DNA of 12,623 nucleotides, taken from contig JAHDCB010000039.1 in NCBI GenBank assembly GCA_020630035.1, positions 1 to 12,623 on the forward strand, read 5' to 3'. Below are positions 1 to 7,208 of the stretch, piece by piece (position 1 is the first letter of the stretch; each line of letters starts with the position of its first letter). The position numbers and the translations under genes were made by a program. Under the pieces are notes generated by a model. That model did no database searches. It saw only the letters and a program-made list of their open reading frames with translations, and was not told the origin of the DNA. This DNA comes from Gammaproteobacteria bacterium (lineage in GTDB: Bacteria > Pseudomonadota > Gammaproteobacteria > Chromatiales > Chromatiaceae).

Positions 1-1766
1 ACACATTTGAACAGGCACAATATCTGGATGATGTTGAGATACTGATTGAAACCACAACAGTATCTGAGTCAGCGGGTACCCGGCTGACAATGCGCGGTGA
101 TAATACTCTGCTGGCAAGCTGGCAGCAGAAACAGTTCGATAAGCTTCGTTTTGAACTGAAAAAGTTGACTTCTCCGGTCAGTGCTGCGATCAGTGATCAG
201 GCAAGCAATGATAGCTTCCGTATGAAGCTGGAAGTCAGTGGCTTTCCTGAGGTGGATAACGTCACAGAAACTGTTCAGCCTTATCCGATTTTTGATTTGT
301 TCGATTATCGGATTGCGGGCAGAATCAGTGCTGACGGGAGCGGTATGCTGACCTATGCCCTACAGAAGGCGTGTAATACTACAGAAGAAGAAATACCATT
401 TGAGTATGATAAACCGACTGGTTGTGGCGAACTGGTGTTTGATATCCGGGTATATGATCGCGAAAAAGAAGCGATAGGTGCACTGATCAGCCGTGGCCTT
501 AAGGATGAATCGGATCACTATGTCGGTAAACTCCAGGCGAAACAGCTACTGAATGAGTACAACGGTATTGGTGTTTACCGGAATGGGTTTCGCATCCGGC
601 CACTCGGAGATCCCGAGTTTGACTGGCTCAAGCTTAATGAGGAACGTGTCCAGAATCCTTCGATGAGAATTGGCAGTAATCAGGCAATTGGTTACGTACA
701 GATTCAGTCAGATGAATTGTCCGGATTGGTGGAAAAGAGTGCACGGGACGGGCTGCGTGAAAATGTAGCTTTCGACAAACTGAAAGATATCACCAAAAAG
801 GTGATTGCAAAACTTGAAACACGACGTTTTGATTACAGAAAAAAGGCCGGGTTGAGCAGATCGAAACGTAAACTTGAAACACAACTGGATCTTCTGTTCT
901 CATATGATAATCTGAAGAAAGATATTCGGTCGAAATTGACCAGTATCGGGGTGGATAAACAAGCCGCAGATACTATCATTGATGTTATTGATCGGGATGC
1001 AGAAATCAGGAACAGAGCCGCTGACACATTGCGCCAGACTGTGGCTGTTTATCAAGGTCAGGCAACTCTGGGTAAGATTATCAATGTCATTCTGCATGAA
1101 GGTAGGCGGCCACTGAATTATTTCCGGAATCAGATACCCAATCTGCGCTACTGGCATGATGAGTTTATAAAAGCCAGCGATCCGGAAATACTGGTGAAGA
1201 TGATGTCAATAGTCGAGGGGATTAGTCGGAATACTGATATATTTGTGAAACTGTTCGGGAAGCTTGATCCGCTGGCAGCTGGCAAGCGCGCTGCTCGCAA
1301 GCCATTGAATCTGAAACAGGATATTCAGGATGCAATCTCTGTTTTTGATGAAGAGATGAAAACACATCATATAGTGGTAGAAGTTACAGGCCCGGATGAT
1401 TTTCGATGGCTATCCTGGCAGCAGGATATCTATGCGATTTTCACCAATTTGGTTGACAACAGCGTTTACTGGATCAGTGAAAAAAACACGCAGCAAAAGA
1501 AAGTCATGATCGATATTGTGACAGAAGGCGATGTGCTGCTACATGTAGACTATCGTGATACCGGACCGGGTATAGAGCCTGATCTGATTCAGCGTGAAGT
1601 GATTTTTGAACCGCAGTTTTCGACTAAACCGTCCGGCACTGGTCTGGGGCTGGCTATTGCCGGGGAAGCGGCAGTACGGAACCACCTGGAACTGAAGGCA
1701 TTTGTATCTGATCAGGGTGTCTGGTTCAGGCTGCAACCCGTAACTGAGGATAAAGGAGATGGATAA
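1..1766 (+). CDS. ATP-binding protein: Hsp90/MORC-like middle domain plus histidine-kinase core (5' end outside window)
   Basis: The frame is open from base 3 with no stop before the left edge, so the ATG at 90 is internal and the true start lies upstream. Residues below are numbered from that ATG. Residues ~1-220 resemble the part that follows the first GHKL ATPase in Hsp90/MORC-like proteins: a GTRLTMRG strand just before Met1, then GVYRNGFRIRPLGDPEFDWL near 160-180 and an IGYVQI strand. A coiled region follows. The C-terminal ~230 residues form a histidine-kinase core: an H-box-like LHEGRRPLNYF with H336, an N-box NLVDNS at 453-458, a G1 box DTGPGI at 490, FEPQFSTK, and a G2 box GTGLGLAI at 516. 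No membrane segment is visible, so it is probably cytoplasmic. The 3' end overlaps the response-regulator gene by 8 bases. The kinase core is secure. Autophosphorylation at H336 and the existence of an upstream first ATPase domain are inferences. Confidence 0.85.
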   Translation, partial: TFEQAQYLDDVEILIETTTVSESAGTRLTMRGDNTLLASWQQKQFDKLRFELKKLTSPVSAAISDQASNDSFRMKLEVSGFPEVDNVTETVQPYPIFDLFDYRIAGRISADGSGMLTYALQKACNTTEEEIPFEYDKPTGCGELVFDIRVYDREKEAIGALISRGLKDESDHYVGKLQAKQLLNEYNGIGVYRNGFRIRPLGDPEFDWLKLNEERVQNPSMRIGSNQAIGYVQIQSDELSGLVEKSARDGLRENVAFDKLKDITKKVIAKLETRRFDYRKKAGLSRSKRKLETQLDLLFSYDNLKKDIRSKLTSIGVDKQAADTIIDVIDRDAEIRNRAADTLRQTVAVYQGQATLGKIINVILHEGRRPLNYFRNQIPNLRYWHDEFIKASDPEILVKMMSIVEGISRNTDIFVKLFGKLDPLAAGKRAARKPLNLKQDIQDAISVFDEEMKTHHIVVEVTGPDDFRWLSWQQDIYAIFTNLVDNSVYWISEKNTQQKKVMIDIVTEGDVLLHVDYRDTGPGIEPDLIQREVIFEPQFSTKPSGTGLGLAIAGEAAVRNHLELKAFVSDQGVWFRLQPVTEDKGDG

Positions 1767-2853
1767 ATTACAATTGTTAATTGTGGAAGATGAGGAAAGT
1801 GATCTTGAGGCCTGCCGGGATACCATTGAAAGATATCAGACTCAACAACAGTGTCGCATTGAAGTTACTGAGTGTTGTGATCTGGAAAATGTGAAAGAGG
1901 CATTCGGAAGGCTGGAGAATTGCTTTGATGGCGCAATTATTGACCTGACACTTGGTGGTAACAATAGTGGAGGTAATCAGGTCGTCAGACAGATTAAAGA
2001 ATCGTACTTCAGGATACCCACCTTTATACTGACTGGCACACCAGGTGATGTTGATCCAAGTGATGCGTATATTGAAGTGTTGAAAAAAGGCGAAGTCGAA
2101 TATGCGGAATTGCTGGATCGTTTCCGGAAGATTTATCGCACCGGGCTGACCCGTATTATGGGTGGCCGTGGTATTATTGAGCAGAACCTGTACGAAGTAT
2201 TCAGAAATAATCTTCTCCCACAACGTAGCAAATGGGAAGAGTATGGAGAAAAAGATTCATCTCGCACTGAAAAAGCACTCCTTCGCCATACACTGAATCA
2301 TTTGTTGCAACTCCTGGATGATGATGGTGAAAAATGTTTTCCTGAAGAAGTGTATCTGCATCCACCACTGACAGATGCAATCCGTACTGGCAGTATAGTC
2401 CGGCAAAAAGACAGTGGATCATGGTTTGTGGTGATGAATCCGGCATGCGATCTTGTTATCCGTGATGATAGTGAGTGTAATACAGATAAGGTTCTGTTAG
2501 TTGAGATTGATTTGCATTCAGTGGTGCTGAAAGACTATCCGGATACTAACCTCAGCAACAGTAAAAGGGATAAATGGCAGAGGGCATTTAAAAACAATAA
2601 GGCGTCTTATTACCATTGGCTTCCACAAACAAGTTTTTTCGTTGGTGGTTTTCTGAATTTCAGAAAACTCACATCGTTATCAGGTGAGAAATTTCATGTG
2701 CAATTTGAAAAACCAAAAACTCATATTTCATTACCTTTTGTGAAGAATATCATCGCGCGTTTTTCAGCTTATTATGCTCGCCAGGGTCAACCTGATATTG
2801 ATTTTGAGCAGTTTGTTTGTTTGTCGGAAGATAAGGCGGCGAATTTTTCATAG
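1759..2853 (+). CDS. Response regulator: REC domain fused to an unrecognised C-terminal domain
   Basis: Residues 1-125 fit a CheY-like receiver: IVEDE with the acidic pair E10/D11, a phospho-acceptor D62 in AIIDLTL, LTGTP with T92, and a lysine at 109/110. All the residues needed to accept phosphate are present. Residues ~150-364 match no DNA-binding output domain I recognise. They include an NPACDL motif at 227-232 and a C-terminal stretch with IIARFSAYYARQGQPD (331-346). The gene overlaps the kinase gene by 8 bases, and its last stop base is the first base of the vsr GTG, so the three genes are probably co-translated. The start is ATG 1759. One Shine-Dalgarno-like run (AGGAG, 1754-1758) abuts it with no spacer, and a second (GAGGA, 1746-1750) sits at a normal 8-base spacing. 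The kinase upstream is the obvious phosphodonor by context. The target of the C-terminal domain is unknown. Confidence 0.85.
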   Translation: MDKLQLLIVEDEESDLEACRDTIERYQTQQQCRIEVTECCDLENVKEAFGRLENCFDGAIIDLTLGGNNSGGNQVVRQIKESYFRIPTFILTGTPGDVDPSDAYIEVLKKGEVEYAELLDRFRKIYRTGLTRIMGGRGIIEQNLYEVFRNNLLPQRSKWEEYGEKDSSRTEKALLRHTLNHLLQLLDDDGEKCFPEEVYLHPPLTDAIRTGSIVRQKDSGSWFVVMNPACDLVIRDDSECNTDKVLLVEIDLHSVVLKDYPDTNLSNSKRDKWQRAFKNNKASYYHWLPQTSFFVGGFLNFRKLTSLSGEKFHVQFEKPKTHISLPFVKNIIARFSAYYARQGQPDIDFEQFVCLSEDKAANFS

Positions 2854-3311
2854 TGGACGTCCATTCGCCTGAACAGCGTAGTTTTAACATGTCCAGCATC
2901 CGGGGAAAGGACACCCGGCCTGAAATGATGGTTCGTCGCTGGCTCTGGTCGAACGGATACCGTTATCGTTTGCACCGGGCAGATCTTCCGGGCAAACCGG
3001 ATATTGTGCTGCCGAAATATCGGGCAATGATTTTTGTTCATGGTTGTTTCTGGCACTGGCATGGCTGCCATTTCACCAGTACACCTGCATCGCGTCGTGA
3101 TTTCTGGCAGGCTAAATTCAGTGACAATGTCAGCAGAGATAAGCGTAATGTTGCTGCGTTGCGAGAAAAATCCTGGCGGGTGCTGGTGATCTGGGAATGT
3201 GCTCTCCGGGGGAAACATGCAGCACCGGAGCAGGTTGCCGAGCAGATAACAACCTTCCTGCATACAGATGCAGGTTTTGCTGTAACCAGGTTGCTGACTG
3301 AATCCGGCTAG
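2853..3311 (+). CDS. vsr: Very short patch repair (Vsr) DNA mismatch endonuclease
   Basis: This is a 152-residue protein, close to the ~156 residues of E. coli Vsr. Family knowledge: Vsr nicks 5' of the T in T:G mismatches that arise from deamination of 5-methylcytosine. The active-site and zinc residues line up with E. coli at an offset of one: E24, D50 (in LPGKPDIVLP), H63, H68 and D96, and putative zinc ligands C65, H70, C72 and C116 (FVHGCFWHWHGCH and VIWECALRG). The start is the GTG at 2853, sharing one base with the preceding stop (TAGTG). The N-terminal VHSPEQRSFNMSSI aligns with the E. coli N-terminus, so this start is better than the ATG at 2889. The protein looks catalytically intact. 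No cytosine methyltransferase is in the window. One may lie upstream of the truncated kinase gene. Confidence 0.95.
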   Translation: MDVHSPEQRSFNMSSIRGKDTRPEMMVRRWLWSNGYRYRLHRADLPGKPDIVLPKYRAMIFVHGCFWHWHGCHFTSTPASRRDFWQAKFSDNVSRDKRNVAALREKSWRVLVIWECALRGKHAAPEQVAEQITTFLHTDAGFAVTRLLTESG

Positions 3312-3364
3312 CCGATATTATTTGCGGTATTTGTTATGGAAGATGCCGTGACTTCAGTAGACAA

Positions 3365-3370
3365 GGGGGG
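3365..3370 (+). promoter_or_regulatory. Strong ribosome binding site of the Rpn-family gene
   Basis: A six-G run preceded by AA (AAGGGGGG) ends 6 bases before the ATG at 3377. It fixes that start and suggests the gene is translated independently of vsr, which ends 65 bases earlier. In the 3312-3376 spacer I see no clear promoter or terminator. Confidence 0.6.
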
Positions 3371-3376
3371 TAGCTT

Positions 3377-4285
3377 ATGCCACGCAAACTGATCAGTTTT
3401 GACTGGGCCATGAAAAAACTCTTAAGAAGCAAGGCCAATTTTGAGATTCTGGAAGGTTTTCTGAGTGAGCTGCTTAAAGAAAATATTCAGATCCTGGAAA
3501 TTCTTGAGAGTGAAAGTAATAAAGAGAGCCGTGAAGATAAATTTAATCAGGTTGATTTGAAGGTTAAAAACCAACATGATGAAATTATCATTATTGAAGT
3601 ACAATACGAGCGTGAATTTGATTATTTGCAGAGGATTTTATTCAGTACCTCAAAGGCTATTACGGAACACCTCAATGAGAGTGATCCGTATGCTGATGTG
3701 GTGAAGGTCATTTCAGTGAATATTCTGTATTTTGATTTAGGTCAGGGTAAGGACTATGTGTATCATGGTTTGACCAGTTTTACCGGATTGCACAGTCAGG
3801 ATACCTTGCAATTATCAGAAGACCAGCAACAGATATATAAAAAAGATAAAATATGTGATTTGTTTCCGGAATACTATCTGATCAAAGTAAATAATTTTGA
3901 TGATATTGTGCAAGATACATTGGATGAATGGATTTATTTTTTGAAGAATGGTGATATCAAGGCAGATTTTAAGGCGAAAGGTATCAGAAAAGCCAGACAG
4001 TCATTGAGTGTTCTGCAGTTGCCTGAACAGGAGCGTATTGCCTATGAAAGATATCAGGATAATCTACATTATCAAGCAAGTTTATTCGAGTCTTCATATG
4101 TTATTGGTATGAGAAAAGGTGAAAAAAAAGGAGAGAAGAGACGTAGTATTAAGGTGGCAATGAATTTAATGGCCGCAGGTGGTCTGGATATGGCAGCGAT
4201 TGCTCGCATGACAGAATTAACCGTTGAAGAAGTTGCACAACTGAGTACGAAATTATCTGGCCACAATTCTGGTGAGGTTTGCTGA
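3377..4285 (+). CDS. Rpn family recombination-promoting nuclease / putative transposase (PD-(D/E)XK)
   Basis: This is a 302-residue protein of the Rpn/PDDEXK_2 transposase-like family. These are DNA endonucleases linked to recombination and usually carried as mobile or selfish single genes. Visible hallmarks are the N-terminal SFDWAMKKLLR, the nuclease core QVDLKVKNQHDEIIIIEVQ with D60, E74 and Q76 (the family's E-x-Q variant of E-x-K), and a charged linker GMRKGEKKGEKRR (244-256). A C-terminal helical repeat GLDMAAIARMTELTVEEVAQL (269-289), typical of the family, follows. A strong ribosome site precedes ATG 3377. Composition is clearly more A+T-rich than the genes after it, consistent with acquisition. 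The stop codon overlaps the phhB ATG (TGATG), so it is now fused translationally to a resident operon. No terminal repeats or target-site duplication were seen. The length looks complete. Confidence 0.88.
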   Translation: MPRKLISFDWAMKKLLRSKANFEILEGFLSELLKENIQILEILESESNKESREDKFNQVDLKVKNQHDEIIIIEVQYEREFDYLQRILFSTSKAITEHLNESDPYADVVKVISVNILYFDLGQGKDYVYHGLTSFTGLHSQDTLQLSEDQQQIYKKDKICDLFPEYYLIKVNNFDDIVQDTLDEWIYFLKNGDIKADFKAKGIRKARQSLSVLQLPEQERIAYERYQDNLHYQASLFESSYVIGMRKGEKKGEKRRSIKVAMNLMAAGGLDMAAIARMTELTVEEVAQLSTKLSGHNSGEVC

Positions 4286-4641
4286 TGCAGGATGTACTTT
4301 ATACTGAGGCTCGTATCCATACGGAGCTGGAAGCGACCTTGCCGGCCTGGCAGTATGCAGCAGGCAAATTGTGTCGTACTTATCAGGCGAATGGTTGGCG
4401 GGCGAGTGTGATGTTGTTTAATGCGATTGCACACCTGGCAGAGGCGGCCTGGCATCATCCTGAGGTCGAGGTCGCCTGGGGGCAGGTGACGGTACAACTG
4501 ATGACTCATTCCGCTGGTGGTGTCACGGCGAAGGATTTTGCGCTGGCGCAACAGATTGAACACTGGATTACCTGGCAACCTGATCCGGAAACAACCCTGG
4601 ACGGTGCACCAACAACGGGGGCTTGGCAATACCGGGCATGA
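4285..4641 (+). CDS. phhB: 4a-hydroxytetrahydrobiopterin dehydratase (pterin-4a-carbinolamine dehydratase)
   Basis: This 118-residue cytoplasmic enzyme dehydrates 4a-hydroxytetrahydropterin to quinonoid dihydropterin, the recycling step after pterin-dependent hydroxylation. The signature is plain: AAWHHPEVEVAWGQVTVQL with H57/H58, then THSAGGVTAKD with H75 and D84. The start is ATG 4285, overlapping the preceding TGA (TGATG), with GGTGAGG (4271-4277) seven bases upstream. A TTG two codons earlier is possible but unneeded. The C-terminal ~20 residues (from about 98) extend past the conserved core. The 3' end overlaps pabB by four bases (ATGA). No phenylalanine hydroxylase (phhA) is in the window. 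Linkage to pabB suggests a pterin or folate role instead, but that is inference from position only. Confidence 0.9.
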   Translation: MQDVLYTEARIHTELEATLPAWQYAAGKLCRTYQANGWRASVMLFNAIAHLAEAAWHHPEVEVAWGQVTVQLMTHSAGGVTAKDFALAQQIEHWITWQPDPETTLDGAPTTGAWQYRA

Positions 4642-5975
4642 GTGGTACCAGTTGGCCGCGTTATCACGTGTTGCCGTATCGGGCGGATGCGAGCTGTTAT
4701 TTTGCCAGGATTCAGGCACTGGACTGGCCGGTCTGGCTGGATAGTGGTGGTGTCGGACGCTACGATATTCTGGCGGCGGAGCCGGTAGATCAACTGAGTT
4801 GTACGGTACATACAGCTGACGGTGTGCTGGATACGGTACGTGCTGCATTACGGCCCGGGTGTGAGCCACCGCCGTCGGTTCCTTTTTGTGGTGGCTGGAT
4901 CGGGTATCTCAGTTACGAGCTGGGTCGTGCCTGGCTGGGTCGTCCGGCTTGTTCACAGGCACGGTTGTTCCCTGATTGGCGTGCTGGGTTGTATGACTGG
5001 GCGATTGTTGTGGATCACCAGCAGCATACAGCGGTGTTGGTGGGGGCTGGTCAGGCGGTGCAGACACGTCGTGCCTGGGATACATTGTGCACGTTGGTGA
5101 TGCCGGATGCGCAGCCTGTCGTACCAGTGCCAGGTGTGGCCATGTTGACTGACACAGGCCTGGGTACGGAGGTATATGCACGTCTTTTTGATCAGGTGCA
5201 ATACTATTTGCACCAGGGGCATGCGTATCAGATTAACCTGACCCAACGTTTTGTGGCTGAAACCACGGAATCCCCCTGGTCACTGTATTGCCGTTTGCGT
5301 CAGCTCAGTCCGGCGCCCTATGGGGCTTATCTGGCGTATCCTGATATGGTGGTGTGCAGCAATTCACCGGAACAGTTTATTGGTGTACAGGGTGACCAGG
5401 CGTTGACCCGGCCGGTCAAAGGCACCCGCCCCAGACTGACGGATGCTGCGGCAGATGCACATTTGCGGGCTGAACTAGGTGCCAGCCTGAAAGACCGGGC
5501 AGAAAATAGTATGATTGTTGATTTGTTGCGCAATGATTTTGCGCGCGTGTGTCGACCAGGCAGCGTGCAGGTGACTGCGTTATGTGAGCTGCACTCATAT
5601 GCGACAGTGCATCATCTGGTTAGTACAGTCAGCGGGCAGCTACAGGCGGGCAAGGACGCCTTAGATTTATTACAATCCTGTTTTCCGGGCGGTTCAGTCA
5701 CAGGTGCGCCGAAACGGCGCGCAGTAGAGATTATTGATGAACTGGAGCCGGTCAGCCGCGAGGTGTATTGCGGTAGCATTTTCTGGCTCGGTTTGAATGG
5801 CAATATGGACAGCAATCTGTGTATTCGTACCTTGCTGCACAAAGATCATCAATTGTATTACTGGGCAGGTGGTGGCATTGTGACTGATTCAGAATATGCA
5901 GCGGAATATCAGGAAAGTCTGGATAAAGCAGCGGCCTTCTTTGCCCTGCTTGCAGTGTCTCACAAACAGCAATAG
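4638..5975 (+). CDS. pabB: Aminodeoxychorismate synthase component I
   Basis: This 445-residue protein (E. coli PabB is about 453) converts chorismate plus ammonia to 4-amino-4-deoxychorismate for p-aminobenzoate and folate. It normally works with the glutaminase PabA, which is not in this window. N-terminal domain: the LDSGG...YDILAAEP region (34-49). Catalytic chorismate-binding domain: PVKGTRPR with K261, the lysine that separates PabB from anthranilate synthase (which has Ala there), ENSMIVDLLRNDFARV (289-304), GGSVTGAPKRRAVEIIDELE (351-370), and the C-terminal GGGIVTDSEYAAEYQESLDK. The start is ATG 4638, in a four-base ATGA overlap with phhB. A TTG at 4623 would add five residues and is less likely. 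All catalytic blocks are intact. Confidence 0.95.
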   Translation: MSGTSWPRYHVLPYRADASCYFARIQALDWPVWLDSGGVGRYDILAAEPVDQLSCTVHTADGVLDTVRAALRPGCEPPPSVPFCGGWIGYLSYELGRAWLGRPACSQARLFPDWRAGLYDWAIVVDHQQHTAVLVGAGQAVQTRRAWDTLCTLVMPDAQPVVPVPGVAMLTDTGLGTEVYARLFDQVQYYLHQGHAYQINLTQRFVAETTESPWSLYCRLRQLSPAPYGAYLAYPDMVVCSNSPEQFIGVQGDQALTRPVKGTRPRLTDAAADAHLRAELGASLKDRAENSMIVDLLRNDFARVCRPGSVQVTALCELHSYATVHHLVSTVSGQLQAGKDALDLLQSCFPGGSVTGAPKRRAVEIIDELEPVSREVYCGSIFWLGLNGNMDSNLCIRTLLHKDHQLYYWAGGGIVTDSEYAAEYQESLDKAAAFFALLAVSHKQQ

Positions 5976-5978
5976 GTG

Positions 5979-7208
5979 ATGAATATGGATGCCCCTCCGG
6001 GACTTAACCGAATCAGCCGGTTTATATATGGTTTGTTTGCTTTGGCCAGTGTCAGTGTACTGAGTTATACCCTGACATTCCGTATCTCCGGGGTGCCGGA
6101 TGACCTGTTGTCGCAGTTGCAACCATTGCTGGCGGCAGGTGGCGTGTTATTTTTGTTGTTATGGTGGCTTAGCATGCGGCGAGCACTGAATCAGCAGCAT
6201 CAGTATGCGCAACAGTGTTACCAGCAGCAATTACAGGGGCAGTTGGCATGGCAGCAACTTGCCGATGGCGATTTGGCGGTCGCCGAGGATGCGCCGGAAG
6301 TGATACGTGCAGCGTTCACGCCGGTACAACAGTTGGTCAGAAAGGCCCGGGCGGCTTACCTGCAGCTACTCAATTGCAGTCATGAAACTCAGGCGAGTAC
6401 CTTGCGTTTGCAGGAAACAACTGAACATCAGCAGGATCAGGTGTCGCAAGTACTGACACAACAGCAAGATCTGGCACGTCAGTTGAGTCAGTCTGCTACG
6501 CAGGCGCAGGATACGCAGGCTAAGATCACAGGTTTACAACAGGCACTGACACAATTGGCGTGTCCTGATGCATCGTCAGTGCTGGCAGATGCCCAGCAAC
6601 AGCAACAAACAGCAGTGCAGCATCTGCAGCAGGCTGAGGCAACAACACAGCAGATTCAGCAACAGATCAGCCTGATTGCAGAGTTGGCTGACCAGAGCAA
6701 TATTCTGGCGTTGAATACGGCGATGCAGGCGGCTATGGCTGGAGAGGCCGGACGTGCCTTTCGGGTGGTGAGTGATGAGGTACAACGTCTGGCACAGCAG
6801 GCGAGTGACACGACTCGCCAGATCAGTAGCCAGTTACAGACAGTGCAGACACATCAACAGACGGGTTTGCAGCAGTTGCGGCACCAGGCTGAGCAACTTG
6901 ATCTGGATGTAGCAGCTTATACCCGGCAACAGCAACAGTTGGCGCAATTGCATGCCGATAGCCATGATCTGTCTGAACCCCTGAGTCAATGGTATGCCTT
7001 GACTGAACAACAGTCTGAAGCAGTTCGTTTGCTGGGTGATCACCTGCATATCATCCATACTATCGGTCAACAAACCACGGAAGGCGTGACTCAGACTGCT
7101 GAGGCGACAGTTGAGCTGAATGCTAAGATTGCCCCGTTGGAGGCTGCCTTAGCACTATATCAGTCGGCACCAACGTCGGAACAACCCGTGTTGAGTGCAA
7201 CGGCATAA
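5979..7208 (+). CDS. Methyl-accepting chemotaxis-like membrane protein without a sensory domain
   Basis: This is a ~409-residue protein. Two hydrophobic helices (about 13-35 and 48-66) flank a loop of only ~12 residues, so there is no room for a periplasmic ligand-binding domain, and no convincing HAMP domain follows. The rest is a glutamine-rich coiled coil carrying a recognisable receptor hairpin tip: IAELADQSNILALNTAMQAAMAGEAGRAFRVVSDEVQRLA (residues ~233-272). That tip is the part of chemoreceptors that contacts CheA and CheW. It diverges from consensus (Q239/S240, T247, M249, M253). Start candidates are GTG 5976, ATG 5979 and ATG 5985. I chose 5979, though 5985 has better spacing from AGG at 5974-5976. 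The stop overlaps the next gene, a CheA relative, by one base (TAATG), so the two products are likely partners. What it would sense is unknown. Confidence 0.8.
   Translation: MNMDAPPGLNRISRFIYGLFALASVSVLSYTLTFRISGVPDDLLSQLQPLLAAGGVLFLLLWWLSMRRALNQQHQYAQQCYQQQLQGQLAWQQLADGDLAVAEDAPEVIRAAFTPVQQLVRKARAAYLQLLNCSHETQASTLRLQETTEHQQDQVSQVLTQQQDLARQLSQSATQAQDTQAKITGLQQALTQLACPDASSVLADAQQQQQTAVQHLQQAEATTQQIQQQISLIAELADQSNILALNTAMQAAMAGEAGRAFRVVSDEVQRLAQQASDTTRQISSQLQTVQTHQQTGLQQLRHQAEQLDLDVAAYTRQQQQLAQLHADSHDLSEPLSQWYALTEQQSEAVRLLGDHLHIIHTIGQQTTEGVTQTAEATVELNAKIAPLEAALALYQSAPTSEQPVLSATA

Noticed and set aside
90..92. ATG 90 as the true start of the kinase gene.
   Set aside because: The frame is open to the window edge and the preceding codons (GTRLT and upstream) fit the same domain, so the protein begins outside.
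2889..2891. Internal ATG as an alternative vsr start.
   Set aside because: Residues before it align with the N-terminus of E. coli Vsr, and the GTG at 2853 has the tight overlap seen elsewhere in the cluster.
3312..3376. Possible sigma-70 promoter before the Rpn gene (TTGCGG then TTATGG).
   Set aside because: The spacing between the two boxes is far too short, and no better pair was found.
3312..4300. Insertion sequence ends around the Rpn gene.
   Set aside because: I found no terminal inverted repeats or flanking duplication. The gene's stop merges directly with the phhB start.
4072..4869. A 265-codon open frame on the minus strand opposite rpn, phhB and pabB.
   Set aside because: It crosses three well-supported genes, has no recognisable motif, is rich in Pro, Arg and His as antisense frames often are, and has no convincing ribosome site.
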